DNA from: WLMZ01 sp043753895
GTDB taxonomy: Bacteria; Actinomycetota; Acidimicrobiia; Acidimicrobiales; Ilumatobacteraceae
Direction of reading: 5' to 3'
DNA: 64,000 nucleotides
Assembly: GCA_043753895.1 (NCBI GenBank)
Contig: JAYUWK010000052.1
Span: forward strand, 62,001-126,000
Every line of letters begins with the position of its first letter. Positions within the stretch are counted from its first letter, which is position 1. A program made the translations under genes and the position numbers. The notes under the pieces are model-generated. The model saw nothing but the letters and a program-made list of their open reading frames with translations. It had not been told where the DNA came from and ran no database searches. This document shows positions 7,658 to 15,317 of the stretch, in pieces.

Positions 7658-8268
7658 CCACTGTCGGAGTCTGTATCGAGGATGACCGCACCGTGATCAC
7701 CACAATGGCTGCCACCGAAGCGGTCAACGAGTGGGTTGTCCCGTGTGGCATGGCGTCGCTGAGCCGTCGCCACTTCACCTGTGACCCACCGCTGCCCGAA
7801 GACCTCACAAACGCAATCGGCGAGATGATCGATCATCTCGACGATGCCGTGCGCGAGCTGCCGTGGTTGGCCGCAGCGACCACCATCGTGGTCTCGGGGC
7901 CCTGCGCGCGCGCCATTGCGGCAGTCGAGCACGGTGCTGTCGTCCGCGACGTTACGTTCGCGCTCACCCGCGACGCAGCAGAAGATGTCTTTCGCACGCT
8001 GGCCACCGAACCCACGCGTGATCGCCGGCACAACCCAGGCCTGCCCGCTGCGCTGGCAGACACCATCGTCGGTGGGTGCTGTGCCATGGTCGCACTCATT
8101 CGCTGCCTCCACCTCGACACCATCACCATCGACACCGGCACCATCGACACCGGCACCATCGACACCGGCACCATCGACACCGGCACCATCGACACCGGCA
8201 CCGGCACCATCGACACCGGCACCGGCACCATCGACACCATCGACACCATCAGCGAAGCCGGCCCATGA
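7654..8268 (+). CDS. Shortened Ppx/GppA-like protein with TIDTG-repeat tail
   Basis: 204-residue protein in the place where actinobacteria carry the exopolyphosphatase/pppGpp phosphatase gene. Two blocks match that family: SLSRRHFTCDPPLPEDL (compare the usual VRLTERHL..DPP) near residues 35-52, and NPGLPAALADTIVGGCCAM near 125-145. The entire N-terminal actin-like half (about 130 residues with the DIGTNS phosphate loop and the GGGSTE motif) is missing. The C-terminus is replaced by a repetitive TIDTG tail of about 45 residues. The product is therefore unlikely to hydrolyse polyphosphate. It may be a decaying gene or a repurposed half-domain. The ATGA overlap with DUF501 and the overlap into the acetyltransferase keep the operon intact. 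Confidence 0.6.
   Translation: MTTVGVCIEDDRTVITTMAATEAVNEWVVPCGMASLSRRHFTCDPPLPEDLTNAIGEMIDHLDDAVRELPWLAAATTIVVSGPCARAIAAVEHGAVVRDVTFALTRDAAEDVFRTLATEPTRDRRHNPGLPAALADTIVGGCCAMVALIRCLHLDTITIDTGTIDTGTIDTGTIDTGTIDTGTGTIDTGTGTIDTIDTISEAGP
8125..8250 (+). repeat. 15-bp tandem repeat array (ACCATCGACACCGGC)
   Basis: Six copies of a 15-base unit at 8125-8139, 8140-8154, 8155-8169, 8170-8184, 8185-8199 and 8206-8220. Two inserted ACCGGC half-units lie at 8200-8205 and 8221-8226, followed by shortened ACCATCGAC units to 8250. Every unit length is a multiple of 3, so the frame is preserved and the array encodes TIDTG/TG repeats. The copies are identical, which suggests recent slippage expansion and probable length variation among strains. 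Confidence 0.9.
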
Positions 8269-8882
8269 ATCATCCGTCTGCGCCGCCGAACAACGGCCTT
8301 CGGCTCTACGGCCGACGCGTGATGTTGCGGCCTTTCGTCGCTCCCGACTTCTCAGCGTGGAGCGATGTCCGCATCCGCAACGAACAGTGGCTCGTGCCAT
8401 GGGAGCCGTCGCGGTTACCCAACCAGGCAGACCCCACACGTCAGCGTGATGCCTTCAGCACCCGGTGTGCCGCGCGCGACCGGGATCGACAGATGGGTGC
8501 GGCCTATGCGTTCGGGTTGTTCGTCGACAGCGGAGTGGCCGGCGAGGTGAACCTCAACAACGTGATACGCGGCGCACAACAGAGCGGCACGATCGGATAC
8601 TGGATCGATCAATCACGAGCAGGCCATGGCTACGTGGCCGAAGGTGTGTGCGCTGTGATGCGATTCGCGTTCGAAGAACTGCAGCTGCATCGACTCGAGG
8701 TGTGCATCATTCCACGCAACCACAACAGCCGTCGCGTAGTGGACAAACTGCAGCTGCGCGAAGAAGGCATCGCCCAACGCTTTCTGGAGATCAACGGTGT
8801 CTGGGAGGACCACGTTCGCTATGCCATCACCATCGAGGAGTGGCAGACCCGCCGCGACGAACTCGCAGCATCCTGGTTCTGA
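8265..8882 (+). CDS. rimJ: GNAT acetyltransferase, RimJ-like
   Basis: 205-residue GCN5-type acetyltransferase of the RimJ/RimL group, which acetylates protein N-termini such as those of ribosomal proteins. Typical features are an N-terminal RLYGRRVMLRPF strand, the acetyl-CoA segment SGTIGYWIDQSRAGHGYVAE (GxxxGxG/A type), ELQLHRLEVCIIPRN and a WEDHVRYAIT end. The ATG at 8265 overlaps the previous stop. In mycobacteria rimJ lies next to moeA1(glp) and the sepX/glpR gene; here that cluster is some 40 kb away, so this copy is detached from it. Confidence 0.85.
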   Translation: MNHPSAPPNNGLRLYGRRVMLRPFVAPDFSAWSDVRIRNEQWLVPWEPSRLPNQADPTRQRDAFSTRCAARDRDRQMGAAYAFGLFVDSGVAGEVNLNNVIRGAQQSGTIGYWIDQSRAGHGYVAEGVCAVMRFAFEELQLHRLEVCIIPRNHNSRRVVDKLQLREEGIAQRFLEINGVWEDHVRYAITIEEWQTRRDELAASWF

Positions 8883-8886
8883 GACT

Positions 8887-8913
8887 GTCGGTGGGTTCAC
8901 GACACCCACCGAC
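8887..8913. terminator. Convergent hairpin terminator
   Basis: Perfect 9-base inverted repeat GTCGGTGGG / CCCACCGAC with a 9-base loop, placed 4 bases after the acetyltransferase stop and 13 bases before the end of the convergent small gene. The position suits a terminator for both strands. No U-run follows, which is common in high-GC actinobacteria. Confidence 0.6.
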
Positions 8914-8926
8914 AGAGCATCAGTGT

Positions 8927-9244
8927 TCAGGCCTGTTCGGCGACCATCCTCGTGACGGCAGCCTTGGCCTTGCGCACGGTCGTGCGGCGCTTCCACGCCT
9001 TCACCTTCCAGTGGCGCGGCGCACGCTTGATGGCGCTGGCCTTACCCTTGGCCGCATCATGGTGATGCGAAGGCACCCATGCCCGACCTGGCTCGTGCAC
9101 ATCGTCCGGCTCCAAGCCACTGCTGACCTGGGTGGCAACGGAATGCAATTCGCTGTTGATGCGATGCCTCTCGTTGTGGGCATGTGCACGCAGATCCATT
9201 CTCGGCGGCGGAGCCGCCTCCTGCATGTGATGACGTTGGCTCAT
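8927..9244 (-). CDS. Small basic protein, unknown function
   Basis: 105-residue hypothetical protein with no family I recognise. The N-terminal half is rich in His, Arg and Glu and should be helical. The C-terminal 40 residues are strongly basic (HWKVKAWKRRTTVRKAKAAV), which would suit binding to nucleic acid or membrane surface. The ATG at 9244 is supported by a strong AGGAGG site six bases upstream, so I believe it is expressed. It lies 82 bases after a crotonase gene on the same strand, and its 3' end faces a hairpin. Confidence 0.6.
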   Translation of the reverse strand: MSQRHHMQEAAPPPRMDLRAHAHNERHRINSELHSVATQVSSGLEPDDVHEPGRAWVPSHHHDAAKGKASAIKRAPRHWKVKAWKRRTTVRKAKAAVTRMVAEQA

Positions 9245-9326
9245 CTGGTACCTCCTGTAGGAACGTACGGTTGAGTCTCCCCGTGCGCCGAACGTACACC
9301 CAACCGTCGGCACGGACAAAGCATCG

Positions 9327-10085
9327 TTATGGGTTTTTTGACGAGATCTTCTGCTGCAACGCCGCGATGCGTTCCGCAAACCATGGCTGGCGGGTGCTCC
9401 AGACCTGCGGATCGAGCTCACGCTTCACCGCAGCGGGGTGCGCGCGCACATCGGCCATTTCCTGAATCGTGCGCTTGGTGATGATCGCGAGTTCTCGTGG
9501 CGCCGAGGCGGCGCGCGCTGCCATGGCCTGGGCCGCATCCATCAGCTGATCGTCATCGACGCAGCGATGCACGAGCCCGACCCGTTCGGCTTCTGCACCG
9601 TCCATCACCTCACCGAAGACCACCGCAGCCATCGTCGCCTGCGGTCCGGCGATGCGTCGCAGCATCCATGTGTGCCCCCCGCCCGGATGAATCCCGATCT
9701 GCAAGAAGCGAGTGTCGAAGCGAGCGCGCCGGGCCGCAAGGCGCACATCACAGCCGAGCGCCAGGTTCATACCCGCACCGACAGCAGCGCCGTTCACTGC
9801 GGCCAGCGTGGGCAACGGGCTGCGTGCGATACGCAGGAAACCTTCGTAGATACTGCCCAGGCTCTGCTCGGAGGACTCGGCCAGGTTGCCGAGGTTGGCA
9901 CCCGCGCAGAACGCCGGCGCGGTGCCCGTGACCACGATGGCACCCACACCGTCGTCGGGTTCGATGTCATCCATCGCGGCGATGATCTCGGCCACCATGG
10001 GCGCCGTGAGAGTGTTGCGCTCTGCGGGGTTGTTCAGGGTGAGGGTGGCGACACGGTCGCTGATGGTGACTTCAACAAGACTCAT
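9327..10085 (-). CDS. Enoyl-CoA hydratase/isomerase family protein
   Basis: 252-residue crotonase-fold protein. It shows the N-terminal TLNNPAERNTL strand, the oxyanion loop residues in FCAGANLGNL, and VNGAAVGAGMNLALGCD. The segment that normally holds the first catalytic Glu (the PE of hydratases) reads DTRFLQIGIHPGGG, so classical hydratase chemistry is doubtful; isomerase or another crotonase reaction is possible. The start is ATG at 10085 (MSLVEVTISD). It is divergent from the Nudix gene with 32 bases between the starts. Confidence 0.82.
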   Translation of the reverse strand: MSLVEVTISDRVATLTLNNPAERNTLTAPMVAEIIAAMDDIEPDDGVGAIVVTGTAPAFCAGANLGNLAESSEQSLGSIYEGFLRIARSPLPTLAAVNGAAVGAGMNLALGCDVRLAARRARFDTRFLQIGIHPGGGHTWMLRRIAGPQATMAAVVFGEVMDGAEAERVGLVHRCVDDDQLMDAAQAMAARAASAPRELAIITKRTIQEMADVRAHPAAVKRELDPQVWSTRQPWFAERIAALQQKISSKNP

Positions 10086-10117
10086 GTTCTGATTGTCGCA
10101 TGTGCCAAGGTGGCGAC

Positions 10118-10810
10118 GTGAACGCACCCGGCCCGACCGCTGAACCCATTCCACCGGCACGACCGGCAGCAACGGTGATCGTGGCGCGCGAAGCACAGGG
10201 AGAGTTCGAGATCCTCTTTCTCAAACGCAGCGAAATCGGGGCCTTCGCAGGCATGTGGGTGTTCCCGGGTGGGCGTGTCGACGATGTCGACGAAGGACAC
10301 GACGAGGTGACCCGAGCGCGCTCTGCGGCAGTGCGCGAAGCGCACGAGGAAGTCGGCGTCACCGTGCATCCGGACAGCCTCATCGCCCTGTCGCATTGGA
10401 CACCACCCGCCCTCGCTCCGAAGCGGTACACCACATGGTTCTTCGTGGCGCCATGGGCTGGCGACGACGTCGAGATCGACAACCACGAGATCGTCGACGC
10501 ACGTTGGATTCGGCCCGTCGAAGCCATCGCCAACGGACTGCCCATGGCGCCGCCAACGCACGTCACGCTTGTCACGCTTGCCGAAGCCACTTCTTTCAGC
10601 GATCTCCGTGGGCTCCTCGACCATCGTGGCGTCGAGCGGTTCGTCACCGTGCCGGCGCAACACGATGGCGCCCTCGTGCTGCTCTGGGAGAACGACGCCG
10701 GCTACGAGTCCGGCGACGCATCGATGCCGGGCGAGCGGCATCGGATGGTGATGCGCGAGGGACTCCCCCACACGTATGAGCGCACCGGCAAAGGAATCCC
10801 ACATGCTTGA
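10118..10810 (+). CDS. Nudix hydrolase
   Basis: About 230 residues with an N-terminal Nudix fold (PAATVIVAREAQGEFEILFL) and a Nudix box WVFPGGRVDDVD...AAVREAHEEVGV near residues 45-85. A short insertion lengthens the first half of the box, as seen in NUDT19-like CoA or nucleotide pyrophosphatases. The substrate cannot be told from sequence. The GTG at 10118 is preceded by AAGG; an ATG at 10100 is also in frame. It overlaps the next gene by 8 bases. Confidence 0.83.
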   Translation: MNAPGPTAEPIPPARPAATVIVAREAQGEFEILFLKRSEIGAFAGMWVFPGGRVDDVDEGHDEVTRARSAAVREAHEEVGVTVHPDSLIALSHWTPPALAPKRYTTWFFVAPWAGDDVEIDNHEIVDARWIRPVEAIANGLPMAPPTHVTLVTLAEATSFSDLRGLLDHRGVERFVTVPAQHDGALVLLWENDAGYESGDASMPGERHRMVMREGLPHTYERTGKGIPHA

Positions 10811-11414
10811 CCATGTCTTCACCGATGCGATCGGCGCGCTCCGCGACGCCTTCGAGGGGGCCTTCCTCGAACGCCAGGCCTTCGAGGAGCACTTCCAGAT
10901 CGACGTACTTCTCGGCGACATCACGTGGGAGACCAGCTATGGCCTTCCCGGCGAAGGGTTACCGCCGCGTGTCGTCGCGCACATCACCTTCGATTGGCCC
11001 ACCTGGAGCCAGACCGCCTACCGGCGGTGGTACGTCGACGAGGTGCTCGACGAACAACCATCGATCGAGATGGAGATCGTGTTCCGCGTGCAGCGACTCG
11101 TCGAGCAGCCCGACCCGTTCAAAGTGCAGGCGGTGCTGCCGGACTCGAGTCCGCTCATCGGCAACGACCGACTCGAACGTGCGGGGGCAACGGTGGAGAT
11201 CGGCTACTTCACCGATCCCGAACAGTCCCCCGAATTCGGCATCGAGATCACGTACGAAGGCATCTACGAACTCGCCGAAGAGACCCTCGCCGACGGCGCG
11301 AGCAAGTTGCTCGACCTACACTTCGGCACACTCGGCGCGTGGATCGCCACGACGCTCGTCAAACTCGGCGACTTGAAACTCAACTTCCTGCCCGCCGACG
11401 ACGTCGACTCGTAA
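10803..11414 (+). CDS. Conserved hypothetical protein
   Basis: 203-residue acidic soluble protein with no signal peptide or membrane helix. I do not recognise a family. Trp-rich stretches (FDWPTWSQTAYRRWYVD) and an alternating strand pattern suggest a beta-rich fold. The ATG at 10803 has AAAGGA upstream and sits inside the end of the Nudix gene, so the two are translated together. Another in-frame ATG at 10776 would add nine residues. The next gene, a crotonase, starts 30 bases on. Confidence 0.6.
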   Translation: MLDHVFTDAIGALRDAFEGAFLERQAFEEHFQIDVLLGDITWETSYGLPGEGLPPRVVAHITFDWPTWSQTAYRRWYVDEVLDEQPSIEMEIVFRVQRLVEQPDPFKVQAVLPDSSPLIGNDRLERAGATVEIGYFTDPEQSPEFGIEITYEGIYELAEETLADGASKLLDLHFGTLGAWIATTLVKLGDLKLNFLPADDVDS

Positions 11415-11444
11415 CACTGCGCTGGCGCCTGCCAGCATCGGCAC

Positions 11445-12236
11445 ATGCCCGATGTTGTCCTGCTCGAAGTCAGCGATCGAATCGCCACCGTCACGCTCAA
11501 TCGGCCAGAGGCGCGCAACGCGCTGAGTATCGATGTGTTGCGAATGCTGCCAGCGCTGATGCGCGAGGCCGATGCACGCGACGACGTGGATGTCGTCATT
11601 CTCACCGGCGCCGACCCCGCATTCTGCGCGGGGCTCGACCTCAAAGAACTCGGCAGTACGGGACGCAATCTGCGTTCACCCGACAGCGCTTCCGCCGGAT
11701 CAGCGACGCCTCCCCCCTACGGCATGCGTGGGCCGTTCCCATCGATGACCAAGCCGGTGGTCGGCGCAATCAATGGCGTCGCTGTCACCGGCGGGTTCGA
11801 GTTGGCACTGAACTGTGACTTCCTCGTGGCCAGCGAGCGGGCCAAGTTCGGCGATACCCATGCCAGGGTCGGCGTGATGCCCGGATGGGGTTTGACCGTG
11901 CTGTTGCCCCAGGCCATCGGTGTGCGTCGTGCCAGGGAGATGAGCTTCACCGGCAATTTCCTCAGCGCGCACGAGGCCCTCCACTGCGGGCTCGTCAATC
12001 ATGTGGTCGCCCACGACCAGCTCATGCCTACTGCGCGTGGACTCGCCCGCGACATTGTCGGTAACGATCAACTCGGCGTGCGCCAGATCCGCCGGACCTA
12101 CGCAGAGATCACCCGCGATCAGCAGGGTTGGGACATCGAGTCGCGAGACGGCGCCGAATGGTCACGCACGATGTTCAGCCCCGACATGGTGGCGAAGCGA
12201 CGCGATGGCATCATGTCGCGCGGCCGCGACCAGTGA
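11445..12236 (+). CDS. Enoyl-CoA hydratase/isomerase (EchA-type)
   Basis: 263-residue crotonase. The oxyanion loops are visible in FCAGLDLKELG and GVAVTGGFELALNCD, and ARVGVMPGWGLTVLLPQAIG follows. The hydratase Glu position reads DTHARVG, as in many actinobacterial EchA paralogues whose substrates are not defined. A role in fatty-acid or steroid-type beta-oxidation is the family expectation only. It is probably the last gene of the nudix/hypothetical/crotonase run, and it meets the surface-protein gene tail to tail 12 bases later. Confidence 0.85.
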   Translation: MPDVVLLEVSDRIATVTLNRPEARNALSIDVLRMLPALMREADARDDVDVVILTGADPAFCAGLDLKELGSTGRNLRSPDSASAGSATPPPYGMRGPFPSMTKPVVGAINGVAVTGGFELALNCDFLVASERAKFGDTHARVGVMPGWGLTVLLPQAIGVRRAREMSFTGNFLSAHEALHCGLVNHVVAHDQLMPTARGLARDIVGNDQLGVRQIRRTYAEITRDQQGWDIESRDGAEWSRTMFSPDMVAKRRDGIMSRGRDQ

Positions 12237-12248
12237 CCGATCGAGGTG

Positions 12249-12827
12249 TCAGATCGGGCGGCGGCGGCGGCCGATGGCCACCATGGCGATGCCCAACACG
12301 GTGAGCAGCACGGCCCCAACGATGAGGCCGGTGGAGGCTGCACCGGTGGACGGCAGCACGGTCGATGCCGGACGGCTGACCTCGACCGAAACCTGAGGTG
12401 ACGATTGGGCAGCCGCCGACGCAACCTGCTGGCAACGGTTCACGATGACGTCGACCGAGGTGACGTGCACAGCATCGGCACCCGTGTTGGCGACCGAGAC
12501 ACCTCCACCGTTGGTGACCGCACCATTTGTGGCAGCGCTGCCGCCGATCTGCACCGCCAGCGACGACGAGCCTTCGTCGGTCGACGCCGCAACGGCGGTG
12601 ACGGTGAGCTCGGCGCCCGCTTGAGCGGCCACATTGACGCCCGTGAAGAACGCTTCGCCGGCAGCCAAGGAGGTGTTACCGGACCATGCGTGCTGCTCGC
12701 TCGCGCACAGCGTGCCGACGTCGGTGGAGGTGAGCGGGCTGGCGGCCGACACGTGCGGCAGCGCAACGCTGAATACACCGCACATCATTGCGGCACCCAC
12801 CGTCAGTTTCGAAACCATTCGCCTCAT
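12249..12827 (-). CDS. Surface protein with LPSTG sorting signal
   Basis: 192-residue exported protein. A basic start and hydrophobic stretch end in a signal-peptide site (PHVSAAS). A beta-rich Ala/Thr/Gly/Val domain follows, and the C-terminus is a classic sortase signal: LPSTG, then a membrane helix (TGLIVGAVLLTVLGIAMVAI) and GRRRRPI. It should be anchored to peptidoglycan by a sortase not found in this window. The ATG at 12827 is chosen over 12851 because AGGAGG lies six bases upstream. The 196 bases upstream show no further gene. Confidence 0.8.
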   Translation of the reverse strand: MRRMVSKLTVGAAMMCGVFSVALPHVSAASPLTSTDVGTLCASEQHAWSGNTSLAAGEAFFTGVNVAAQAGAELTVTAVAASTDEGSSSLAVQIGGSAATNGAVTNGGGVSVANTGADAVHVTSVDVIVNRCQQVASAAAQSSPQVSVEVSRPASTVLPSTGAASTGLIVGAVLLTVLGIAMVAIGRRRRPI

Positions 12828-13023
12828 GCCAGCCCTCCTATGTGAGTGCATTTGCAGGGCCGGTTTCGCGCTCGCTCCCCATCAAGCATTCGCGACCAGA
12901 TTCGTCGCTCGATAGATCATCGCTTCCCTTACCACGCAAGGTTACCGACAACCACAGGGTGTGGTAAAGGGGCAAATCATGAATGGGCCATACGCACTAC
13001 CAACTGTGATTTTTGCTTGCGAC

Positions 13024-13950
13024 TCAGATCGCAGCACCCCGGTCGCGCAGGTCGGCCTGCACGGCGACCGCGATGTGTAACGCAAGTATCTCGGCGCCGG
13101 TGGTATTGAGGTGGAAACCATCGGTGGTGCTGCGCACGGCCTTGCTCACACCGTCTCGCGGGTCGACGACGTATTCGGCATAACCGCCATCGAGGCCGGA
13201 GAAAATGTTCCACGAGTCGATGAAGACGACCTTGGGATGTTTGGCCAGCTGATCGCGCACCACCTCGTCCTGGACCTTCAGGCGGGCGGTGTTCACCGGC
13301 TCGTTGTCGTTCGGGATACCCACCCAGATCAGCGTGCGGCCATCGGCGCTGAGGAGATCCATGACTGCGCCCACCCGCTTGCCGTATTCGGCCCGCCATT
13401 CCGGCGAATCCACCTGCTTGTTCAGGCCGTGGATCGGTTGGCCGTCGTTGCCGCCGAAGGTGACGATGACGATGTCTGGGTTGACGATGGGCGTCTGCGC
13501 GGCGAAGTGGGCCGGCCAATCGAAGAAATCGGGGCGCGCGAGACCCGATGAGACCTTGTAGTCGAGTGTGGTGGTGACCACGCCGGTCTTACCCACGAGT
13601 CGTTCGAGGTAGGGGGCAAAGGCGCCGGCATCGCTGTCGCCGGCGATGTACACCCGGGCCGGGTCGGTGGCCGTAGGTGTCCGGCCGGCATCGGGCACCG
13701 TGGTCGCGGGCATGGTCGTCGGCGCGCCACTCGTTGCCGGCAACTGCGTCGACGAAGAAATGGCGCCGAGCGAGTCCGAACCAGCTGCCGTCGCGGACAT
13801 GGAGACGCCGGTGATCGATCGACTTCGGCCGCCACCGAACAACGACTCGGCACCGGCAATACCCGCGTAGACGAGCGCGACAACGGCCACGGCCACGCCG
13901 AATCGCCGGATCATGAAGGTACGCCGCGTCGGCCGGGAACGAGACGTCAT
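13024..13950 (-). CDS. Membrane-anchored SGNH/GDSL hydrolase (DUF459-like)
   Basis: 308 residues. One N-terminal membrane helix (FGVAVAVVALVYAGIAGA) follows a Thr/Arg-rich start, then a Ser/Thr/Pro spacer and an SGNH hydrolase domain facing outside. Motifs are block I GDSDAGAFAP (Ser), block III FGGNDGQP (Gly/Asn) and a C-terminal DGFHLN carrying Asp and His. Such enzymes often remove or transfer acyl groups on envelope polysaccharides. ATG 13950 has AAGG upstream; ATG 13992 is an alternative. It is divergent from the nucleoside-binding lipoprotein gene. Confidence 0.83.
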   Translation of the reverse strand: MTSRSRPTRRTFMIRRFGVAVAVVALVYAGIAGAESLFGGGRSRSITGVSMSATAAGSDSLGAISSSTQLPATSGAPTTMPATTVPDAGRTPTATDPARVYIAGDSDAGAFAPYLERLVGKTGVVTTTLDYKVSSGLARPDFFDWPAHFAAQTPIVNPDIVIVTFGGNDGQPIHGLNKQVDSPEWRAEYGKRVGAVMDLLSADGRTLIWVGIPNDNEPVNTARLKVQDEVVRDQLAKHPKVVFIDSWNIFSGLDGGYAEYVVDPRDGVSKAVRSTTDGFHLNTTGAEILALHIAVAVQADLRDRGAAI

Positions 13951-14121
13951 GACATCGGTACCTTCGGGTCCGTCCGAAGGCTGAGATTCCATGAACTGCA
14001 GCGCATTGTCACTACGTTACGTGTTTGTCTGCGACGCCGCCGGTCAGATGACTTTCGCTAGGGTCTCGGCCGAGTAGGGTCACCTATCGAACACCACAAC
14101 CAACACTCAAAGGGGAGAACT

Positions 14122-15174
14122 TTGCGTAAGAACAACCGTTTTGCTGCGGTGGCATTGCTTGCCGCCGTCGGCATCTTCGCTACCGCATGTGGTAGCGACT
14201 CCAAGACCGCCACACCCGGCACAACCGGCGGCACCACCGGGGGCACGACAAGCTCCACGCCGCTCAACCTCGGTATCGCATTCGATACCGGCGGACGCGG
14301 CGACGGCACATTCAACGACTCGGCAGCCCGTGGTGGCGACAAAGCCAAGACCGAGTTGGGCGCCAAGCTCGACGAACTCGAGGCTACTGGCGATCAGGAC
14401 CGCAAGCCAAACCTCGAGACCCTCACCAAAAATGGCGACAATCCGGTCATCGCGGTTGGCTTCTTGTTCGGTGACGACCTCAAGACCGTGGCTACCGCCA
14501 ACCCGAAGACCACCTATGGCATCATCGACTCAGTTGTCGATGCACCGAACGTGAAGAGCCTCGTGTTCGCTGAGGAGCAGGGTTCGTTCCTCGTCGGTGC
14601 CGCTGCGGCACTGAAGAGCAAGACCGGCCATATCGGTTTCATCGGTGGTCAGGAAATCGACCTGATCAAGAAGTTCCAGGCCGGCTACGCCGCAGGCGCC
14701 ATGGCCGTGAACCCCAAGATCAAGATCGACGTCAAGTACCTCGGTGCTGCCGGCGACAATGCTGCATGGGGCTCGCCTGACAAGGCCAAGGAAATCGCCA
14801 ACGGCTGGTACGCCGATGGCGCCGACGTCATCTACACCGCAGCCGGCGGTTCCGGTGCAGGCACCATCGACGCAGCAGTTGCCTCGGGCAAGTGGGCCAT
14901 CGGCGTCGACTCCGACCAGTACGTGTTGGCCACTCCTGAGCAGCAAAAGCACATCCTCACCTCGATGATCAAGCGCGTCGACGTGGCCGTGTTCGAAACA
15001 GCCAAGGCTGTGCAGAGCGGCGACACCAAGGGTGGCGTGCAGGTGTTCGACCTCAAGGTCGACGGTGTGGGCTACGCGACCTCGGGCGGCTACCTCGACG
15101 ATGTCAAGGACAAGCTCGAGGCCTTCAAGAAGCAGATCATCGACGGCACCATCAAGGTTCCCACGGCTCCCTGA
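14122..15174 (+). CDS. BMP-family nucleoside-binding lipoprotein
   Basis: 350-residue substrate-binding lipoprotein of the BMP/PnrA family, which binds purine nucleosides for ABC import. The TTG start at 14122 follows AAAGGGGAGAAC. The signal peptide ends in a lipobox FATAC, then a Gly/Thr linker. Family blocks include GIAFDTGGRGDGTFNDSA (usually GGxxDxSFNQ), GHIGFIGGQEIDLIKKFQAG and WAIGVDSDQY. The ATPase and two permease genes follow after a hairpin, giving a complete nucleoside importer. Confidence 0.92.
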   Translation: MRKNNRFAAVALLAAVGIFATACGSDSKTATPGTTGGTTGGTTSSTPLNLGIAFDTGGRGDGTFNDSAARGGDKAKTELGAKLDELEATGDQDRKPNLETLTKNGDNPVIAVGFLFGDDLKTVATANPKTTYGIIDSVVDAPNVKSLVFAEEQGSFLVGAAAALKSKTGHIGFIGGQEIDLIKKFQAGYAAGAMAVNPKIKIDVKYLGAAGDNAAWGSPDKAKEIANGWYADGADVIYTAAGGSGAGTIDAAVASGKWAIGVDSDQYVLATPEQQKHILTSMIKRVDVAVFETAKAVQSGDTKGGVQVFDLKVDGVGYATSGGYLDDVKDKLEAFKKQIIDGTIKVPTAP

Positions 15175-15229
15175 TCAGACTCCTGATCCGTGAGCGGAGT
15201 CTTCGATGACTCGTCCTAACAGCGTTGCA

Positions 15230-15259
15230 GAAAGCCCGGGACTTCGGTCCCGGGCTTTC
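15230..15259 (+). terminator. Strong hairpin between binding protein and ABC genes
   Basis: A perfect 13-base stem (GAAAGCCCGGGAC / GTCCCGGGCTTTC) closed by a TTCG tetraloop and followed by TCTCTT. It lies 55 bases after the lipoprotein stop and 58 bases before the ATPase start. It should stop most transcripts after the binding protein, so that this is made in excess over the membrane parts. Confidence 0.8.
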
Positions 15260-15317
15260 TCTTATCCAGTAAACGCGATCTGATAGAACAGTCAGTGGGC
15301 GCGGCACAAGGGGGACG

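Noticed and set aside
8125..8250. CRISPR-like array
   Set aside because: The units are contiguous without spacers and lie inside a coding frame in multiples of three; this is a minisatellite.
12828..13023. Riboswitch or small gene before the LPSTG protein
   Set aside because: There is a partial TTACCAC/GTGGTAA repeat only; no conserved RNA core or open frame with a ribosome site.
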